A stretch of DNA of 64,000 nucleotides from Burkholderiales bacterium (GCA_016000195.1 JAECRO010000002.1:1-64000); one strand, 5' to 3'. Positions 26,733 to 39,564 are shown, counted from the first letter of the stretch. A program made the numbers and translations. Notes: generated by a model not told the origin, from the letters alone.

Positions 26733-28028
26733 TCACAAGGTCCGCGGCGTTGCGCCGTAGAGCCAGGGCAGGTCAAGCAGTTTTTCACCCAGCAACTTCA
26801 TCGAAGCATCGCGCGCCCAGCGCAGCGGCCCTTCGGCATGGAATATCCGGCCGTTGCGCAGGGAGCGGGCCTGTACCCGGGCATTGCGCTGCCAGCGGTT
26901 CAGGGCGTAGCGCCGCAGCAGGGTCGGCACATCAAAGGCCGGGGCCAGCGCCTGGGCCAGCGCCTGGGCCAGCGCGGCGCCCAGCTCGGCCGCATCCTCA
27001 ATCGCCATGCCGGCGCCCTGCGCCAGGTAGGGCCGCATCGGGTGCGCCGCATCGCCAAGCAACGCCACGCGGCCCTTGGCCTGCTGGTGCGCGCTGGTCA
27101 TGGGCGGGCGGTCGCACAGCGGCCAGAGGCGCCAGCTGGGGCCGTTGCGGTGGCCGCCATCCGTCACGGCCTGGATCAGGTCGCGCAGCAAGCCCGTGGT
27201 GGGCCGGATGGCATGCTGCAGGTCGCCCGCGTTGGCGTTGTGGTCCCAGCTCTGCAGATCGCCGGCGACCTTGCCCTGGACGATGACCACCACGTTCAGC
27301 CATTCGCCGCCGCGCACCGGGTAATGCACCACATGCAGTTTGGGTCCGAGCCAGACCGTGACCTGCTGGCTGCGCAGCCGCGCGGGCAGGCTGGTTTGCG
27401 GCAGCATGGCGCGGTAGGCCAGGTGGCCGGTGACGCGCGGCGGTCCATCGTTCAGCATCTGCTGGCGCACCCGGCTCCAGAGCCCGTCAGCGCCAATCAG
27501 CGCATCGCCTTCGACTTCAAGCAAAGGCGCAGATTCCACGGGCCTCGGGCTGGCGCTCCCCGGAGCGGCAACCGCCGCCGCTTCGGTTCTGAGGGTGACT
27601 TCGCGCCCGCTGTCGGCATAAGCTGACACGGCGCTGTTCAGGCTAAGCCAGACGTTGTCGCGCGATTGCACGGCCTGAAGCAGCGCCGCATGCAGATCGG
27701 CGCGGTGAATGGTGGCGTAGGGCGCGCCGTACTTTTGCAGCGCCAGCGCGCCCAGCGGCAGCACGCCCAGTTCGCGGCCCGACACGGCATCGCGCACCTG
27801 CAGGCGGTGCGGAAATGCCGCCACGCGCGCCAGTGCGTCCTGCAAGCCCCAGCCGTGCAGCACCTTGACCACATTGGGGCCGAGCTGGACGCCCGCCCCG
27901 GCTTCGCTGAAGGCAGGCGCGCGCTCGTACAGCCGCACATCCCAGCCCGCCCGCGACGCCGACAAGGCAGCGGCCAGCCCGCCGATGCCGCCACCGGCAA
28001 TCAAGGCCTGTCGCGTCATGCGCGGCAC
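26733..28028 (-). CDS. FAD-dependent monooxygenase (UbiH/salicylate hydroxylase-like)
   Basis: The 431-residue protein has the FAD dinucleotide fold ALIAGGGIGGLAAALSASRAG, the DG motif region ALIGADGLWSRVRQ, and GRVALLGDAAHPMRPYLAQGAGMAIEDAAEL. It should hydroxylate an aromatic or related substrate with NAD(P)H; the substrate is unknown. Near residue 355 three copies of a 12-base unit (GGCCAGCGCCTG, 26943-26976 region) encode AQAL repeats. A second start at 28019 (MTRQALIAGG) is likely as good. Confidence 0.85.
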   Translation of the reverse strand: MPRMTRQALIAGGGIGGLAAALSASRAGWDVRLYERAPAFSEAGAGVQLGPNVVKVLHGWGLQDALARVAAFPHRLQVRDAVSGRELGVLPLGALALQKYGAPYATIHRADLHAALLQAVQSRDNVWLSLNSAVSAYADSGREVTLRTEAAAVAAPGSASPRPVESAPLLEVEGDALIGADGLWSRVRQQMLNDGPPRVTGHLAYRAMLPQTSLPARLRSQQVTVWLGPKLHVVHYPVRGGEWLNVVVIVQGKVAGDLQSWDHNANAGDLQHAIRPTTGLLRDLIQAVTDGGHRNGPSWRLWPLCDRPPMTSAHQQAKGRVALLGDAAHPMRPYLAQGAGMAIEDAAELGAALAQALAQALAPAFDVPTLLRRYALNRWQRNARVQARSLRNGRIFHAEGPLRWARDASMKLLGEKLLDLPWLYGATPRTL

Positions 28029-28089
28029 GCTACGGGCTTTACCAGTCCAGCAGCCACCCGGCGATTGAATGAATGTTCAGCTGCGGCCC

Positions 28090-31056
<2,967 letters not shown>

Positions 31057-31182
31057 GGCAGACTCCTTTTTTGATAAATCGGCAAATCGTATTCTGGCAG
31101 GCGGCAGGCCATCAGGTAGAGGAGCGCACGATGATTGACCGGGCGCAAGTGCTTTTCAGCCCGGGGCCGGGACAATGGCGGC

Positions 31183-32550
31183 ATGACGCTCAAGACCCCT
31201 GAACTACTCCTGCCCGCCGGCTCGCTCGACAAAATGCGCGCCGCCTACGACTTTGGCGCCGATGCAGTGTATGCCGGCCAGCCGCGCTACTCCCTGCGGG
31301 CGCGCAACAATGAGTTTCGCCTGGAACAGATCCAGGCAGGCATTGAGGAAGCCCATGCACGCGGCAAGAAATTTTTTGTCACCAGCAACCTGCTGCCGCA
31401 CAACGACAAGGTGCGAACCTACCTGCGCGACATAGCGCCGGTGATCGCCATGCAGCCCGACGCCCTCATCATGGCCGACCCGGGCCTGATCATGATGGTG
31501 CGCGAGCAATGGCCCGGCATGGCCATTCACCTGTCGGTGCAGGCCAACACCCTGAACTGGGCGGCCGTGAAGTTCTGGCAAAAGGTGGGCGTGGCGCGCA
31601 TCATTTTGTCGCGCGAGCTGAGCCTGGACGAGATCGAAAAAATCCGCCAGGAATGCCCCGACATCGAGTTGGAAGTGTTCGTGCATGGTGCGCTGTGCAT
31701 GGCGTATTCGGGCCGCTGCCTGCTGTCAGGCTACTTCAACCGGCGCGACTCCAACCAGGGCACCTGCACCAACGCCTGCCGCTGGAGCTACACGCCGCAA
31801 TCGGGCAGCGACCAGACCGATTCGGGCGAGGTGCTGCCGCTCAGGCTCGAAGGCGACTTCGATTTTTCCGCTGAACAGGAGCAAGCCGCTCAGTCGTTTT
31901 CAGCCTGCGGCGGCGGCGCGCGCCATCCGCTGGCCGACAGCGTCTATCTGCTCGAAGAAAAGCAGCGCCCCGGCCAGCTCATGCCCATCATGGAAGACGA
32001 GCACGGCACCTACATCATGAACAGCAAGGACTTGCGCGCCGTCGAACATGTGGCCCGGCTGGTGAAGATCGGTGTCGATTCGCTGAAGATCGAGGGCCGC
32101 ACCAAGAGCGGCTATTACGTTTCGCGCACCGCGCAGGTGTACCGCCGCGCCATCGACGATGCCGTGGCCGGCCGGCCGTTCAACCCGGAACTGATCACCG
32201 AACTCGAAGGCCTGGCCAATCGCGGCTACACCAGCGGATTCCTGGAACGCCGCCCGGCGCAGGACACCCAGAATTACAAAAGCGGCAGTTCCGAAATGCG
32301 CCGCAGCCAGTTCGTCGGCGAAGTCAGGTCCGTGCGGGACGGCTGGGCCGAAGTCGAGACCAAGAACCGCTTCCAGGTCGGCGACATGCTCGAAGTGATT
32401 CACCCGGACGGCAACCGCACCGTGCAGGTCACGCGCATGAAAAACCTCGACGATGAAGAAATCAGCGTGGCTTCGGGCAGTCCGCTGCGCGTGCGGATTC
32501 CGCTGGAGGCACCGGCCAACGGCGCGCTGCTGGCGCGGCTGTTTGCATGA
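31183..32550 (+). CDS. trhP: U32-family tRNA hydroxylation protein (TrhP/YegQ)
   Basis: The 455-residue protein has ELLLPAGSLDKMRAAYDFGADAVYAGQPRYSLRARNNEF at its start and the cysteine-rich ALCMAYSGRCLLSGYFNRRDSNQGTCTNACRW, diagnostic of peptidase U32 proteins of the YegQ group. These act in 5-hydroxyuridine formation at tRNA position 34 using prephenate. GTG-rich GC sequence precedes; ATG 31183 fits the family. The stop overlaps the next gene as ATGA. Confidence 0.9.
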   Translation: MTLKTPELLLPAGSLDKMRAAYDFGADAVYAGQPRYSLRARNNEFRLEQIQAGIEEAHARGKKFFVTSNLLPHNDKVRTYLRDIAPVIAMQPDALIMADPGLIMMVREQWPGMAIHLSVQANTLNWAAVKFWQKVGVARIILSRELSLDEIEKIRQECPDIELEVFVHGALCMAYSGRCLLSGYFNRRDSNQGTCTNACRWSYTPQSGSDQTDSGEVLPLRLEGDFDFSAEQEQAAQSFSACGGGARHPLADSVYLLEEKQRPGQLMPIMEDEHGTYIMNSKDLRAVEHVARLVKIGVDSLKIEGRTKSGYYVSRTAQVYRRAIDDAVAGRPFNPELITELEGLANRGYTSGFLERRPAQDTQNYKSGSSEMRRSQFVGEVRSVRDGWAEVETKNRFQVGDMLEVIHPDGNRTVQVTRMKNLDDEEISVASGSPLRVRIPLEAPANGALLARLFA

Positions 32551-33254
32551 ACCCCGGGAATGGGAACGCCGAGCCCCAGCTCGGCACTGTCACCAAGGCA
32601 GCCGAGCTGGGGCTCGGCGTTCCCGAACTCAAGGGCTGGTACTCGCGTGGCTATCTGCCGCACTGCGATGCAAGCCAGATGTTGCAGTCGATCACCTTTC
32701 GCCTGGCGGACGCTCTGCCGCAGGACAAGCTCAAGCAACTGGCGCAGGAAATCGCAGTCCTGTCGGTGTCGTCCCAGGATGTCGAGCGGCGCAGAAAAAT
32801 CGAAGAATGGATAGATGCCGGGATGGGATGCTGCGCGCTGCGCCATCCACAGGTGGCTGCGCTCATGCAGGACACCCTGCAGAAGTTCGATGGCGAGCGT
32901 TATCGACTCATCGCCTGGTGCATCAGGCCCAACCATGTCCATGTCCTGATTGAGCCCACAACGTCACTTCCCAGGATCGTGCAGTCCTGGAAATCCTATA
33001 CCGGGCGCTGGGCGCTTTTGCACAATGCCGAGCTGGGGCTCGGCGTTCCCGGCCATGCTTTCTGGATGCGGGACTATTGGGATCGCTACATTCGCCATGA
33101 ACGGCGCCTAGAGTCCGTCATCCACTACATTCACGAAAATCCGGTCAAGGCAGGCTTTGCCAAACCGCTCAGGAGTGGTCCTTCTCCAGCGCCAGACTTC
33201 AAGCATAAAAGTGCTTTTGCGCTTTACAGACGGGCGCAAGTAGCTATTAAATAA
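32547..33254 (+). CDS. REP-associated tyrosine transposase carrying REP palindromes in frame
   Basis: The 235-residue protein has the RAYT segments SRGYLPHCDASQMLQSITFRLADALP, the HUH motif RPNHVHVLIEP and the tyrosine segment YIHENPVKAGFA. The domain starts near residue 29; upstream residues, including the start overlapping trhP, are encoded by a REP inverted pair. A second REP copy lies at residues 161-168. Both give the peptide AELGLGVP. The C-terminal codons and stop lie in the GCTAT repeat. Key residues are intact, so activity is possible. Confidence 0.83.
   Translation: MNPGNGNAEPQLGTVTKAAELGLGVPELKGWYSRGYLPHCDASQMLQSITFRLADALPQDKLKQLAQEIAVLSVSSQDVERRRKIEEWIDAGMGCCALRHPQVAALMQDTLQKFDGERYRLIAWCIRPNHVHVLIEPTTSLPRIVQSWKSYTGRWALLHNAELGLGVPGHAFWMRDYWDRYIRHERRLESVIHYIHENPVKAGFAKPLRSGPSPAPDFKHKSAFALYRRAQVAIK
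32562..32624. repeat. REP inverted pair at the RAYT 5' end
   Basis: GGGAACGCCGAGCCCCAGC continuing to 32586 is repeated in inverse at 32601-32624, a REP doublet around a short spacer. Each arm itself folds as GCCGAGC/GCTCGGC. REP doublets flanking a RAYT gene are usual; here one lies inside the coding region. Confidence 0.85.
33027..33050 (+). repeat. Single REP inside the RAYT coding sequence
   Basis: GCCGAGCTGGGGCTCGGCG plus TTCCC is identical over 24 bases to the copy at 32601-32624. It is in the same reading frame, so both are translated as AELGLGVP. Confidence 0.88.
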
Positions 33255-33259
33255 ATAGC
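33211..33259 (-). repeat. Dispersed repeat at the RAYT 3' end
   Basis: On the minus strand GCTATTTATTTAATAGC is followed by TACTTGCGCCCGT and then GCGCAAAAGCAC. On the plus strand it provides the last codons and the TAA stop of the RAYT gene. The group II intron ends 8 bases away. Confidence 0.8.
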
Positions 33260-33266
33260 AATAAGC

Positions 33267-35148
33267 ATCGGCATAGGGGGCAGCCATCATAGGCTGCGCC
33301 CCTGCCACACCACCCGGCATGCGGGTCCGCACCGGGCGGTTCGAGAGTTTGAGGTCAGGACAGTCGCGGCACCCCCAGTCGATCAAAGTACGCAATGGTC
33401 AGCACACTGTTGAGCAGCATGGCGCTGTTGCGCCACCAGCGGTGGCAGTTGCCCGCCACCTGTTTGGCTACATCTTGCGATGCCCCCAGCGCCTTGAGTT
33501 CCCGGTAGATCGTCCTGGGCCGCTTCCATTGCCTGAGCTGGATGGCCCGCAATCGGTGGCGCAGCCATTCGTCCAGCCTTCGCCAGACCTTGGGCGTTTG
33601 CGCCAGCCCGAAGTAAGCCTTCCAGCCCAGCAGGTAGGGCCGCAGTTTGTCCACCACTTCGCCCATGCTGCGCCCGCCCGAGCGGCGCGTGAGTTGCCGG
33701 ATGCGGGCCTTGAAGTTGTCCAGCGCCTTGTGGGCCACCGCACATTTGACCTCTTGGCCCTTGGCCACCCACAGCTCATAGCCCAGGAACTTGCGCCCGA
33801 AGGCGCTAGCCACCGCACTCTTGGCTTCGTTGATCTGAAGCTTGAGCCCGGCGTACAGCGTCCGCAGGTAGGCCATCACCCGCTCGCCTGCCTTGATGCT
33901 GCCCACGTAGACGTTGCAGTCGTCGGCGTAGCGCGCGAAGCTGTGGCCTCGCACCTCCAGCGCCTTGTCCACTTCGTCGAGCAACACGTTGGCCAGCAGC
34001 GGGCTCAGGGGTCCGCCTTGGGGCGTGCCCAGATGGCGCTCACTCACCACCCCGCCATCCATGATCCCGGCGTTGAGGTAGGCACGAACGAGCCGGATGA
34101 CTCCGGCATCGTCGATGCGCCTTCGCAGCCGCTCGATCAGGATGTCGTGGTTGACCCGGTCGAAGAACTTGGCCAGGTCCACGTCCACCACCACGCGTTT
34201 GCCTGACTGCACGTAGCCCCGTGCGGCTTTGACCGCATCGTGTGCCCGTCTGCCCGGACGAAACCCGTGGCTGTGTTCGCTGAAGGTGGGGTCGATCAGG
34301 GGTTGCAGCACTTGCAGCAGTGCTTGCTGGATCAGCCGATCCAGCACCGTGGGGATGCCCAGCTCGCGCTGGCTCCCGTCGGGCTTGGGAATCATCACCT
34401 TGCGTACCGGACTGGGCCGGTACCGGCCTGCCAGCAGCTCTTGGCGGATGTCGCTCCAACGCGTGCGCAGCAGTTGGGCGGTTTGCTCGATACCCTGTCC
34501 GTCCACCCCGGCGGCACCTTTGTTGGCCTTGACCCGCTTCCAGGCCGCTTGCAGGTTCTGTCTCGTCAGCGCCATCTCCAGCAGGCCGCCGGGGCCTGCC
34601 TTCGACGTTGCCAACCCTGTGCCCGGGTGTTCACGCGGCGGGCCGCAGGCTTCGTCGCTGGTGGACTCGCTCCCGGCTTCACCGTGCGCTTGCCCCACCC
34701 GCCCGGATTCCTCCGGCATCTGACGCATAGCCTTTGACATCCAACGTCTCCTCGGTCATTCACTCTCGTTCGGTCCTTCACCCTTTTGCTTGTGCCTCGC
34801 CGGCTCGCTCATCGGGCTACTACGACCTCTGCTGACTTCTCGCTTGCGGCACAGCCGTCGCCCTTTCAGGCGCAAGGCGAGATCTCCCCAGGTAAGAACG
34901 CACTCCTTCATCGCACAACCGCCGCATTTACGCCACCTTGCCTTGATCACAAAAGCTTCATGGTTTCATGCCCACTCGCCTTGCTTGGCAGCGCCTTCTA
35001 TGCGGTTCTTGTCCATCGGCTCGCGATTTACGCTCCACGCTTCCTTCCCACAATCGGTCGCCCTCATGCAGTTGCGCTTCGCTTCGTTTGCTGTGATCAA
35101 CTTACGGCGGGACTTGCACCCGCAGGAGTGCGCCCATGCTGGGCGCAC
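33267..35148 (-). mobile_element. Group II intron placed after the acnB terminator
   Basis: The minus strand starts at 35148 with GTGCGCCC and continues with a ribozyme-like 5' region of about 400 bases (34741-35148) without a gene. It encodes a reverse transcriptase and ends with a domain V hairpin at 33309-33340 (ACCGCCCGG...CCGGGTGGT) and a domain VI stem ending CCGAT at 33267. The 5' end abuts the T run of the acnB terminator. This setting is typical of bacterial class C introns, which have no endonuclease domain; the class is an inference. The exact 3' end may be off by a few bases. Confidence 0.85.
33355..34740 (-). CDS. ltrA: Group II intron reverse transcriptase/maturase
   Basis: The 461-residue protein has RT motifs RPLGIP-like RELGIPTVLDRLIQQALLQVL, HGFRPGRRAHDAV, VVDVDLAKFFDRVNHD, GTPQGGPLSPLLANV and the catalytic FARYADDCNVY, then a maturase domain (LRPYLLGWKAYFGLAQTP, LRHRLRAIQLRQWKRPRT). 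No HNH endonuclease follows. It reverse transcribes and helps splice its host intron. GGAG precedes the ATG. The frame is intact. Confidence 0.93.
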   Translation of the reverse strand: MSKAMRQMPEESGRVGQAHGEAGSESTSDEACGPPREHPGTGLATSKAGPGGLLEMALTRQNLQAAWKRVKANKGAAGVDGQGIEQTAQLLRTRWSDIRQELLAGRYRPSPVRKVMIPKPDGSQRELGIPTVLDRLIQQALLQVLQPLIDPTFSEHSHGFRPGRRAHDAVKAARGYVQSGKRVVVDVDLAKFFDRVNHDILIERLRRRIDDAGVIRLVRAYLNAGIMDGGVVSERHLGTPQGGPLSPLLANVLLDEVDKALEVRGHSFARYADDCNVYVGSIKAGERVMAYLRTLYAGLKLQINEAKSAVASAFGRKFLGYELWVAKGQEVKCAVAHKALDNFKARIRQLTRRSGGRSMGEVVDKLRPYLLGWKAYFGLAQTPKVWRRLDEWLRHRLRAIQLRQWKRPRTIYRELKALGASQDVAKQVAGNCHRWWRNSAMLLNSVLTIAYFDRLGVPRLS

Positions 35149-35150
35149 AT

Positions 35151-35180
35151 AAAAAAAGCGGCCCGAAAGCCGCTTTTTTA
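35151..35180 (-). terminator. Rho-independent terminator of acnB
   Basis: A7-GCGGC, loop CCGAAA, GCCGC-T6 forms a symmetric stem, 17 bases past the acnB stop on the minus strand. The group II intron begins two to three bases beyond its T run. Confidence 0.85.
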
Positions 35181-35196
35181 TTGCAAGGCGAAGCTG

Positions 35197-37812
35197 TTAT
35201 GCAGGCACGCTGTCCTTGACGGTATCGGCCATGTCGGTGTAATCCTTGACCTGGTCAAAATTCAGGTACTGGTACACCTTGTCGCTGGCCGCCGTCAAGA
35301 CCTGCATGTCAGCCATGTATTCAGCCTTGGTCGGAATCCGGCCCAGCTTGGAGCAGATCGCGGCCAGTTCGGCGGAACCCAGGTAGACAAACGAGTTCTT
35401 GCCCAGGCGGTTCGGGAAGTTGCGGGTCGAGGTCGAGAACACGGTGGCGCCCTCTTTGACCTGCGCCTGGTTGCCCATGCACAGGCTGCAGCCCGGCATT
35501 TCCATGCGCGCGCCGGCAGAACCCAGCACGCCGTAATGGCCTTCCTCGCTGAGTTGCTTGGCATCCATCTTGGTCGGCGGCGCCATCCAGAGCTTGACCG
35601 GAATGTCGCGTTTGCCTTCGAGCAGCTTGGAAGCCGCGCGGAAATGGCCGATGTTGGTCATGCAGCTGCCGATGAACACTTCGTCAATCGGGCTGCCCGC
35701 CACATCGCTGAGCGTCTTCACATCGTCCGGGTCATTCGGGCAGGCCACGATAGGTTCGTGGATGTCGGCCAGGTCGATTTCAATGACGGCGGCGTATTCG
35801 GCATCGGCATCGCCCTTGAGCAATTGCGGGTCGGCCAGCCACTTCTCCATCGCGGCAATGCGGCGCTTGATGGTGCGCACGTCAGAGTAACCCGTGGCAA
35901 TCATCCACTTGAGCATCGTGATGTTGCTGGTGATGTACTCGATGATCGGTTCCTTGTTCAGGTGAACCGTGCAGCCGCCGGCGGAACGCTCGGCCGAGGC
36001 ATCGCTCAGCTCGAATGCCTGCTCGACCTTCAGGTCTGGCAAGCCTTCGATTTCGAGGATGCGGCCCGAGAAGATGTTGACCTTGCCCTGCTTGGCCACG
36101 GTCAGCAAGCCGGCCTTGATGGCGTACAGCGGAATCGCGTTGACCAGGTCGCGCAGCGTGATGCCGGGCTGCAGTTCGCCCTTGAAGCGGACCAGCACGG
36201 ATTCAGGCATGTCCAGCGGCATCACGCCGGTGGCGGCGCCGAAAGCCACCAGGCCGGAGCCGGCCGGAAAGCTGATGCCGATGGGGAAACGCGTGTGGCT
36301 GTCGCCGCCGGTGCCGACGGTGTCGGGCAGCAGCATGCGGTTGAGCCAGCTGTGGATGATGCCGTCGCCCGGACGCAGCGGGATGCCGCCACGGTCGCTC
36401 ATGAATTCGGGCAGTTCGTGGTGCATCTTCACATCCACCGGCTTGGGATAAGCGGCGGTGTGGCAGAACGATTGCATGACCAGATCGGCGGAAAAGCCGA
36501 GGCAGGCCAGGTCTTTCAGCTCGTCGCGGGTCATCGGGCCGGTGGTGTCCTGCGAGCCGACCGAGGTCATTTTTGGTTCGCAATAGGTGCCGGGACGAAC
36601 GCCCTGACCTTCGGGAAGGCCGACCGCGCGGCCCACCATTTTTTGCGCCAGCGTGAAGCCACGGCCGCTGTCTTCGGGGTTCTGCGGCAGGCGGAACAGG
36701 GTGGAGACCGGCAGGCCCAGCGCAAAGCGCGCCTTGGCGGTCAGGCCACGCCCGACGATCAGCGGAATGCGGCCACCGGCGCGCACTTCGTCGAACAGCA
36801 CATCGCTTTTCAGCTTGAATTCGGCGATGACCTGACCGTCTTTCAGTGCCTTGCCGTCGTAGGGACGCAGCTCGATCACGTCGCCCATGGCCATCTGGCT
36901 CACGTCGAGTTCAATCGGCAGCGCGCCCGAGTCTTCCATGGTGTTGTAGAAAATCGGGGCAATCTTGCTGCCCAGACAGACACCGCCAAAGCGCTTGTTC
37001 GGCACGAAGGGAATGTCTTCGCCGGTGAACCACAGCACCGAGTTGGTGGCGGACTTGCGCGAGGAGCCGGTTCCCACCACGTCGCCGACATAAGCCACGA
37101 GGTTGCCCTTGGCCTTGAGTTCTTCAATAAACTTGACCGGGCCGCGCTTGCCGTCTTCTTCAGGCGTGACGCCGGGACGGGCATTCTTGTGCATGGCCAG
37201 CGCATGCAGCGGAATGTCGGGGCGGCTCCAGGCATCGGGCGCGGGCGACAGGTCGTCGGTGTTGATTTCGCCGGCGACCTTGAACACGGTCAGCTGGATG
37301 GATTCAGGCACTTCGGGGCGGCTGGTGAACCATTCGGCATCGGCCCAGCTTTGCAGCACGGCCTTGGCGTACTTGTTGCCCTTTTCGGCTTTTTCCTGCA
37401 CGTCGTGGAACTGGTCGAACATCAGCAGGGTGTTCTTCAGGCCGCTGGCGGCTTGCGTGGCCACACTGTCTTCAGCGTCATCGAGCAGTTCAACCATCGG
37501 GCTGATGTTGTAGCCGCCCAGCATGGTGCCCAGCAACTGCGTGGCTTTTTCACGCGAGATCAGCGAGCATTTTTCGCTGCCGTGGGCTACGGCAGCCAGG
37601 TAACTGGCCTTGACTTTGGCAGCCGCATCAACGCCGGCCGGAACGCGGTGGGTAATCAGGTCGAGCAGAAAAGCTTCTTCACCCACGGGCGGGTTTTTCA
37701 GCAACTCAATAACCTCGCCGGTTTGCTGGGCTGACAAAGGCAGGGGTGGAATGCCCAGGACGGCACGTTCAGCAACATGGCTGCGGTAGGTTTGCAAAAA
37801 TCCGGATGACAT
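35197..37812 (-). CDS. acnB: Bifunctional aconitate hydratase 2 / 2-methylisocitrate dehydratase
   Basis: The 871-residue protein starts [39 protein letters not shown], typical of AcnB with its N-terminal HEAT-like domain. It contains [31 protein letters not shown], and Fe-S ligands in [13 protein letters not shown] and CSLCMGNQ. It is the main TCA aconitase in many proteobacteria. AGAGGA lies before ATG 37812; the frame is open further upstream but the extension is not family-like. Confidence 0.96.
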   Translation of the reverse strand: MSSGFLQTYRSHVAERAVLGIPPLPLSAQQTGEVIELLKNPPVGEEAFLLDLITHRVPAGVDAAAKVKASYLAAVAHGSEKCSLISREKATQLLGTMLGGYNISPMVELLDDAEDSVATQAASGLKNTLLMFDQFHDVQEKAEKGNKYAKAVLQSWADAEWFTSRPEVPESIQLTVFKVAGEINTDDLSPAPDAWSRPDIPLHALAMHKNARPGVTPEEDGKRGPVKFIEELKAKGNLVAYVGDVVGTGSSRKSATNSVLWFTGEDIPFVPNKRFGGVCLGSKIAPIFYNTMEDSGALPIELDVSQMAMGDVIELRPYDGKALKDGQVIAEFKLKSDVLFDEVRAGGRIPLIVGRGLTAKARFALGLPVSTLFRLPQNPEDSGRGFTLAQKMVGRAVGLPEGQGVRPGTYCEPKMTSVGSQDTTGPMTRDELKDLACLGFSADLVMQSFCHTAAYPKPVDVKMHHELPEFMSDRGGIPLRPGDGIIHSWLNRMLLPDTVGTGGDSHTRFPIGISFPAGSGLVAFGAATGVMPLDMPESVLVRFKGELQPGITLRDLVNAIPLYAIKAGLLTVAKQGKVNIFSGRILEIEGLPDLKVEQAFELSDASAERSAGGCTVHLNKEPIIEYITSNITMLKWMIATGYSDVRTIKRRIAAMEKWLADPQLLKGDADAEYAAVIEIDLADIHEPIVACPNDPDDVKTLSDVAGSPIDEVFIGSCMTNIGHFRAASKLLEGKRDIPVKLWMAPPTKMDAKQLSEEGHYGVLGSAGARMEMPGCSLCMGNQAQVKEGATVFSTSTRNFPNRLGKNSFVYLGSAELAAICSKLGRIPTKAEYMADMQVLTAASDKVYQYLNFDQVKDYTDMADTVKDSVPA

Positions 37813-37874
37813 CGCTAATCCTCTGATTAAAGTTATGGGTGATGGTGGGAACTGAAAAATCGGTGCGTTGCCAC

Positions 37875-38546
37875 TTACCTGGAAGCGGTTGGCGGCAGCG
37901 CTTCCAGGATGCTGACGGGCGGATTCAGCTTGAGGTTTTGGGCCACTTCCAGTTGTGCCGGGCTGGCGCATTCATCGGCCAGGCGAATGCCCAGCTTCTG
38001 GCTCATCAGCATCGACTTGTTGGCCAGCTGCAGCCACACCGCGCCGGCCTTCGGGTCTTCCAGGCGAATGGCGCCGGTCGAGGTCGGAACCGGGAACATC
38101 CGGTAGTTGAAGTTTTTGCCCTGCATGTTGAAGTAGCCGGGATTCTTGGCGTCGGCGGTCAGCGTGACCACGGCGCCGAGTTCGCACGGCAGCTTGCCGA
38201 CCTGCACGCGTTCGGCAATCGCCAGCTCGGCAGGCGTCATGGCGGCTTCGGCGGCTTCAATACCCGCCGCAACGTTGACCGCAGCGCTCTTGAGGTTGGT
38301 GCGGCTGGCGGTGACGACAGGCTTCTCAGACTTCTTTTTGGCAGCAAGCTTGTCGGCCTTGGCTGACTCGGTCTTGCCGGCAGCAGATTTGGCAACGGGT
38401 TTGTCTGCCTTTTTGGCAACAGCAGGCTTGGCAGCGGTCGCTTTTTCAAGCTTTTTTTCGGTTTCAGCCTGCGCCAGTGGGGCGGCGGCAAGCAGGACAG
38501 CGGCAGCCAGCACGGCTGCAAGGGTGGCGATGGGCTGGGTTTTCAT
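37875..38546 (-). CDS. Secreted protein of unknown function, Lys/Ala-rich N-terminus
   Basis: The 223-residue product starts with a signal peptide ([27 protein letters not shown]), followed by a Lys/Ala-rich, probably disordered region (about 30-75) and a compact C-terminal domain ([75 protein letters not shown]) with two cysteines that may form a disulfide. It is probably periplasmic. I do not recognise a function. It lies 62 bases upstream of acnB, same strand. Confidence 0.7.
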   Translation of the reverse strand: MKTQPIATLAAVLAAAVLLAAAPLAQAETEKKLEKATAAKPAVAKKADKPVAKSAAGKTESAKADKLAAKKKSEKPVVTASRTNLKSAAVNVAAGIEAAEAAMTPAELAIAERVQVGKLPCELGAVVTLTADAKNPGYFNMQGKNFNYRMFPVPTSTGAIRLEDPKAGAVWLQLANKSMLMSQKLGIRLADECASPAQLEVAQNLKLNPPVSILEALPPTASR

Positions 38547-38574
38547 ACGATTCCTCGTCGGTGTGGTTTGGCGC

Positions 38575-39564
38575 TCAGACTGGAGCGTCCTGGAAATAAT
38601 CTTGGGCCTCAAGCGCAAGCAGGCTGCCTGTCTGGTGTGCGCGTTCAAGCACCTGCCAGAAGTAGCGATAGCTCGCGCGATCATGCAATTTACCGTCAAA
38701 ACTGATGGGCGCCCAATCAGCACGGGCACCAGCAGCTATTATTTTTGTAGCATCTTCAATTTCAGCCTCACTCGGGGCAAAAGCCTCCAGGATGGAGCGT
38801 ATCTGATTCGGGTGAATGCTCCACATCCGGGTGTAACCAAGTTCACGCGATGCACGGCGCGCCGCAAGGGTCATGGCCACGGAATCATTGAATTCCGTCA
38901 CCACGCAATGCGAAGGCACTTTGCCATACGCGTGGCAGGCCGACGCGATTTCGAGCTTGGCCCGCACCACCAGCGGATGGGTGAACTGGCCCTGGCTGCT
39001 CATGCCATCGGCAGGAATCGCGCCGCCATGGCTTGATACAAAGTCCATCAAGCCAAAGCTGAGCGACTGCACTCTAGGATGCGCGGCAATTTCAAAGGCG
39101 TTGCGAACGGCAAGGGGCGACTCGATCAGCACATGCAGGGGCAAATTCCCGGCTGATGCGGCCAGCAGGGCCTCTTCGGCCCTGATCACGTCCGCTACGG
39201 AATCGACCTTGGGAATCATGATGTGCGAGAGCTGGCGCGAAAGCTTGCCGGCGATGACGGCCATGTCGGACTCGAATGCCGGGTGATCGACGGCATGCAC
39301 GCGAACGGCAACGCGGGCTTTTTCACTGGCCAGTGCGGCCAGCGCCACCACCATGGCGGCATGGTCGGCTTCACCGCCGACCGGCGCGCCGTCTTCGCAG
39401 TCCAGCGTCACGTCAAACACGCAGGCGCCGAACTCTTCCATCATTTCGGCCTGCAATTGCAGACTTTTGCGCATCCGCGCTTCGACGCCGCTGTAATGGT
39501 CGCAAACTGGCAAAACAGCGGTTGCGGCCTGGGCGCCGAGGAGAACTTCGCGCGGATGTTTCAT
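38575..39564 (-). CDS. HpcH/HpaI aldolase/citrate lyase family protein
   Basis: The 329-residue protein has DVTLDCEDGAPVG, VRVHAVDHPAFESD, IMIPKVDSVADV, LHVLIESPLAVRNA and MWSIHPNQI, as in CoA-ester lyases (malyl- or citramalyl-CoA lyase relatives). It probably cleaves or forms a CoA ester near the TCA cycle; the substrate is not known. Residues 272-281 (ATKIIAAGAR) are encoded by a match to the dispersed repeat. It lies between acnB and mdh on the same strand. Confidence 0.85.
   Translation of the reverse strand: MKHPREVLLGAQAATAVLPVCDHYSGVEARMRKSLQLQAEMMEEFGACVFDVTLDCEDGAPVGGEADHAAMVVALAALASEKARVAVRVHAVDHPAFESDMAVIAGKLSRQLSHIMIPKVDSVADVIRAEEALLAASAGNLPLHVLIESPLAVRNAFEIAAHPRVQSLSFGLMDFVSSHGGAIPADGMSSQGQFTHPLVVRAKLEIASACHAYGKVPSHCVVTEFNDSVAMTLAARRASRELGYTRMWSIHPNQIRSILEAFAPSEAEIEDATKIIAAGARADWAPISFDGKLHDRASYRYFWQVLERAHQTGSLLALEAQDYFQDAPV
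38722..38751 (-). repeat. Dispersed repeat match inside the CoA-lyase-like gene
   Basis: On the minus strand it reads GCTACAAAAATAATAGCTGC, then TGGTGCCCGT. The first 20 bases are identical to those in trpF at 57045. It is translated as ATKIIAAGAR. Confidence 0.7.

Noticed and set aside
33330-33350. tRNA-like GGTTCGA sequence
   Set aside because: It is part of the intron domain V region; no cloverleaf can be formed around it.
34786-37734. 982-codon plus-strand frame opposite acnB and the intron 5' end
   Set aside because: Antisense to a clear acnB; no family resemblance and composition typical of a shadow frame.
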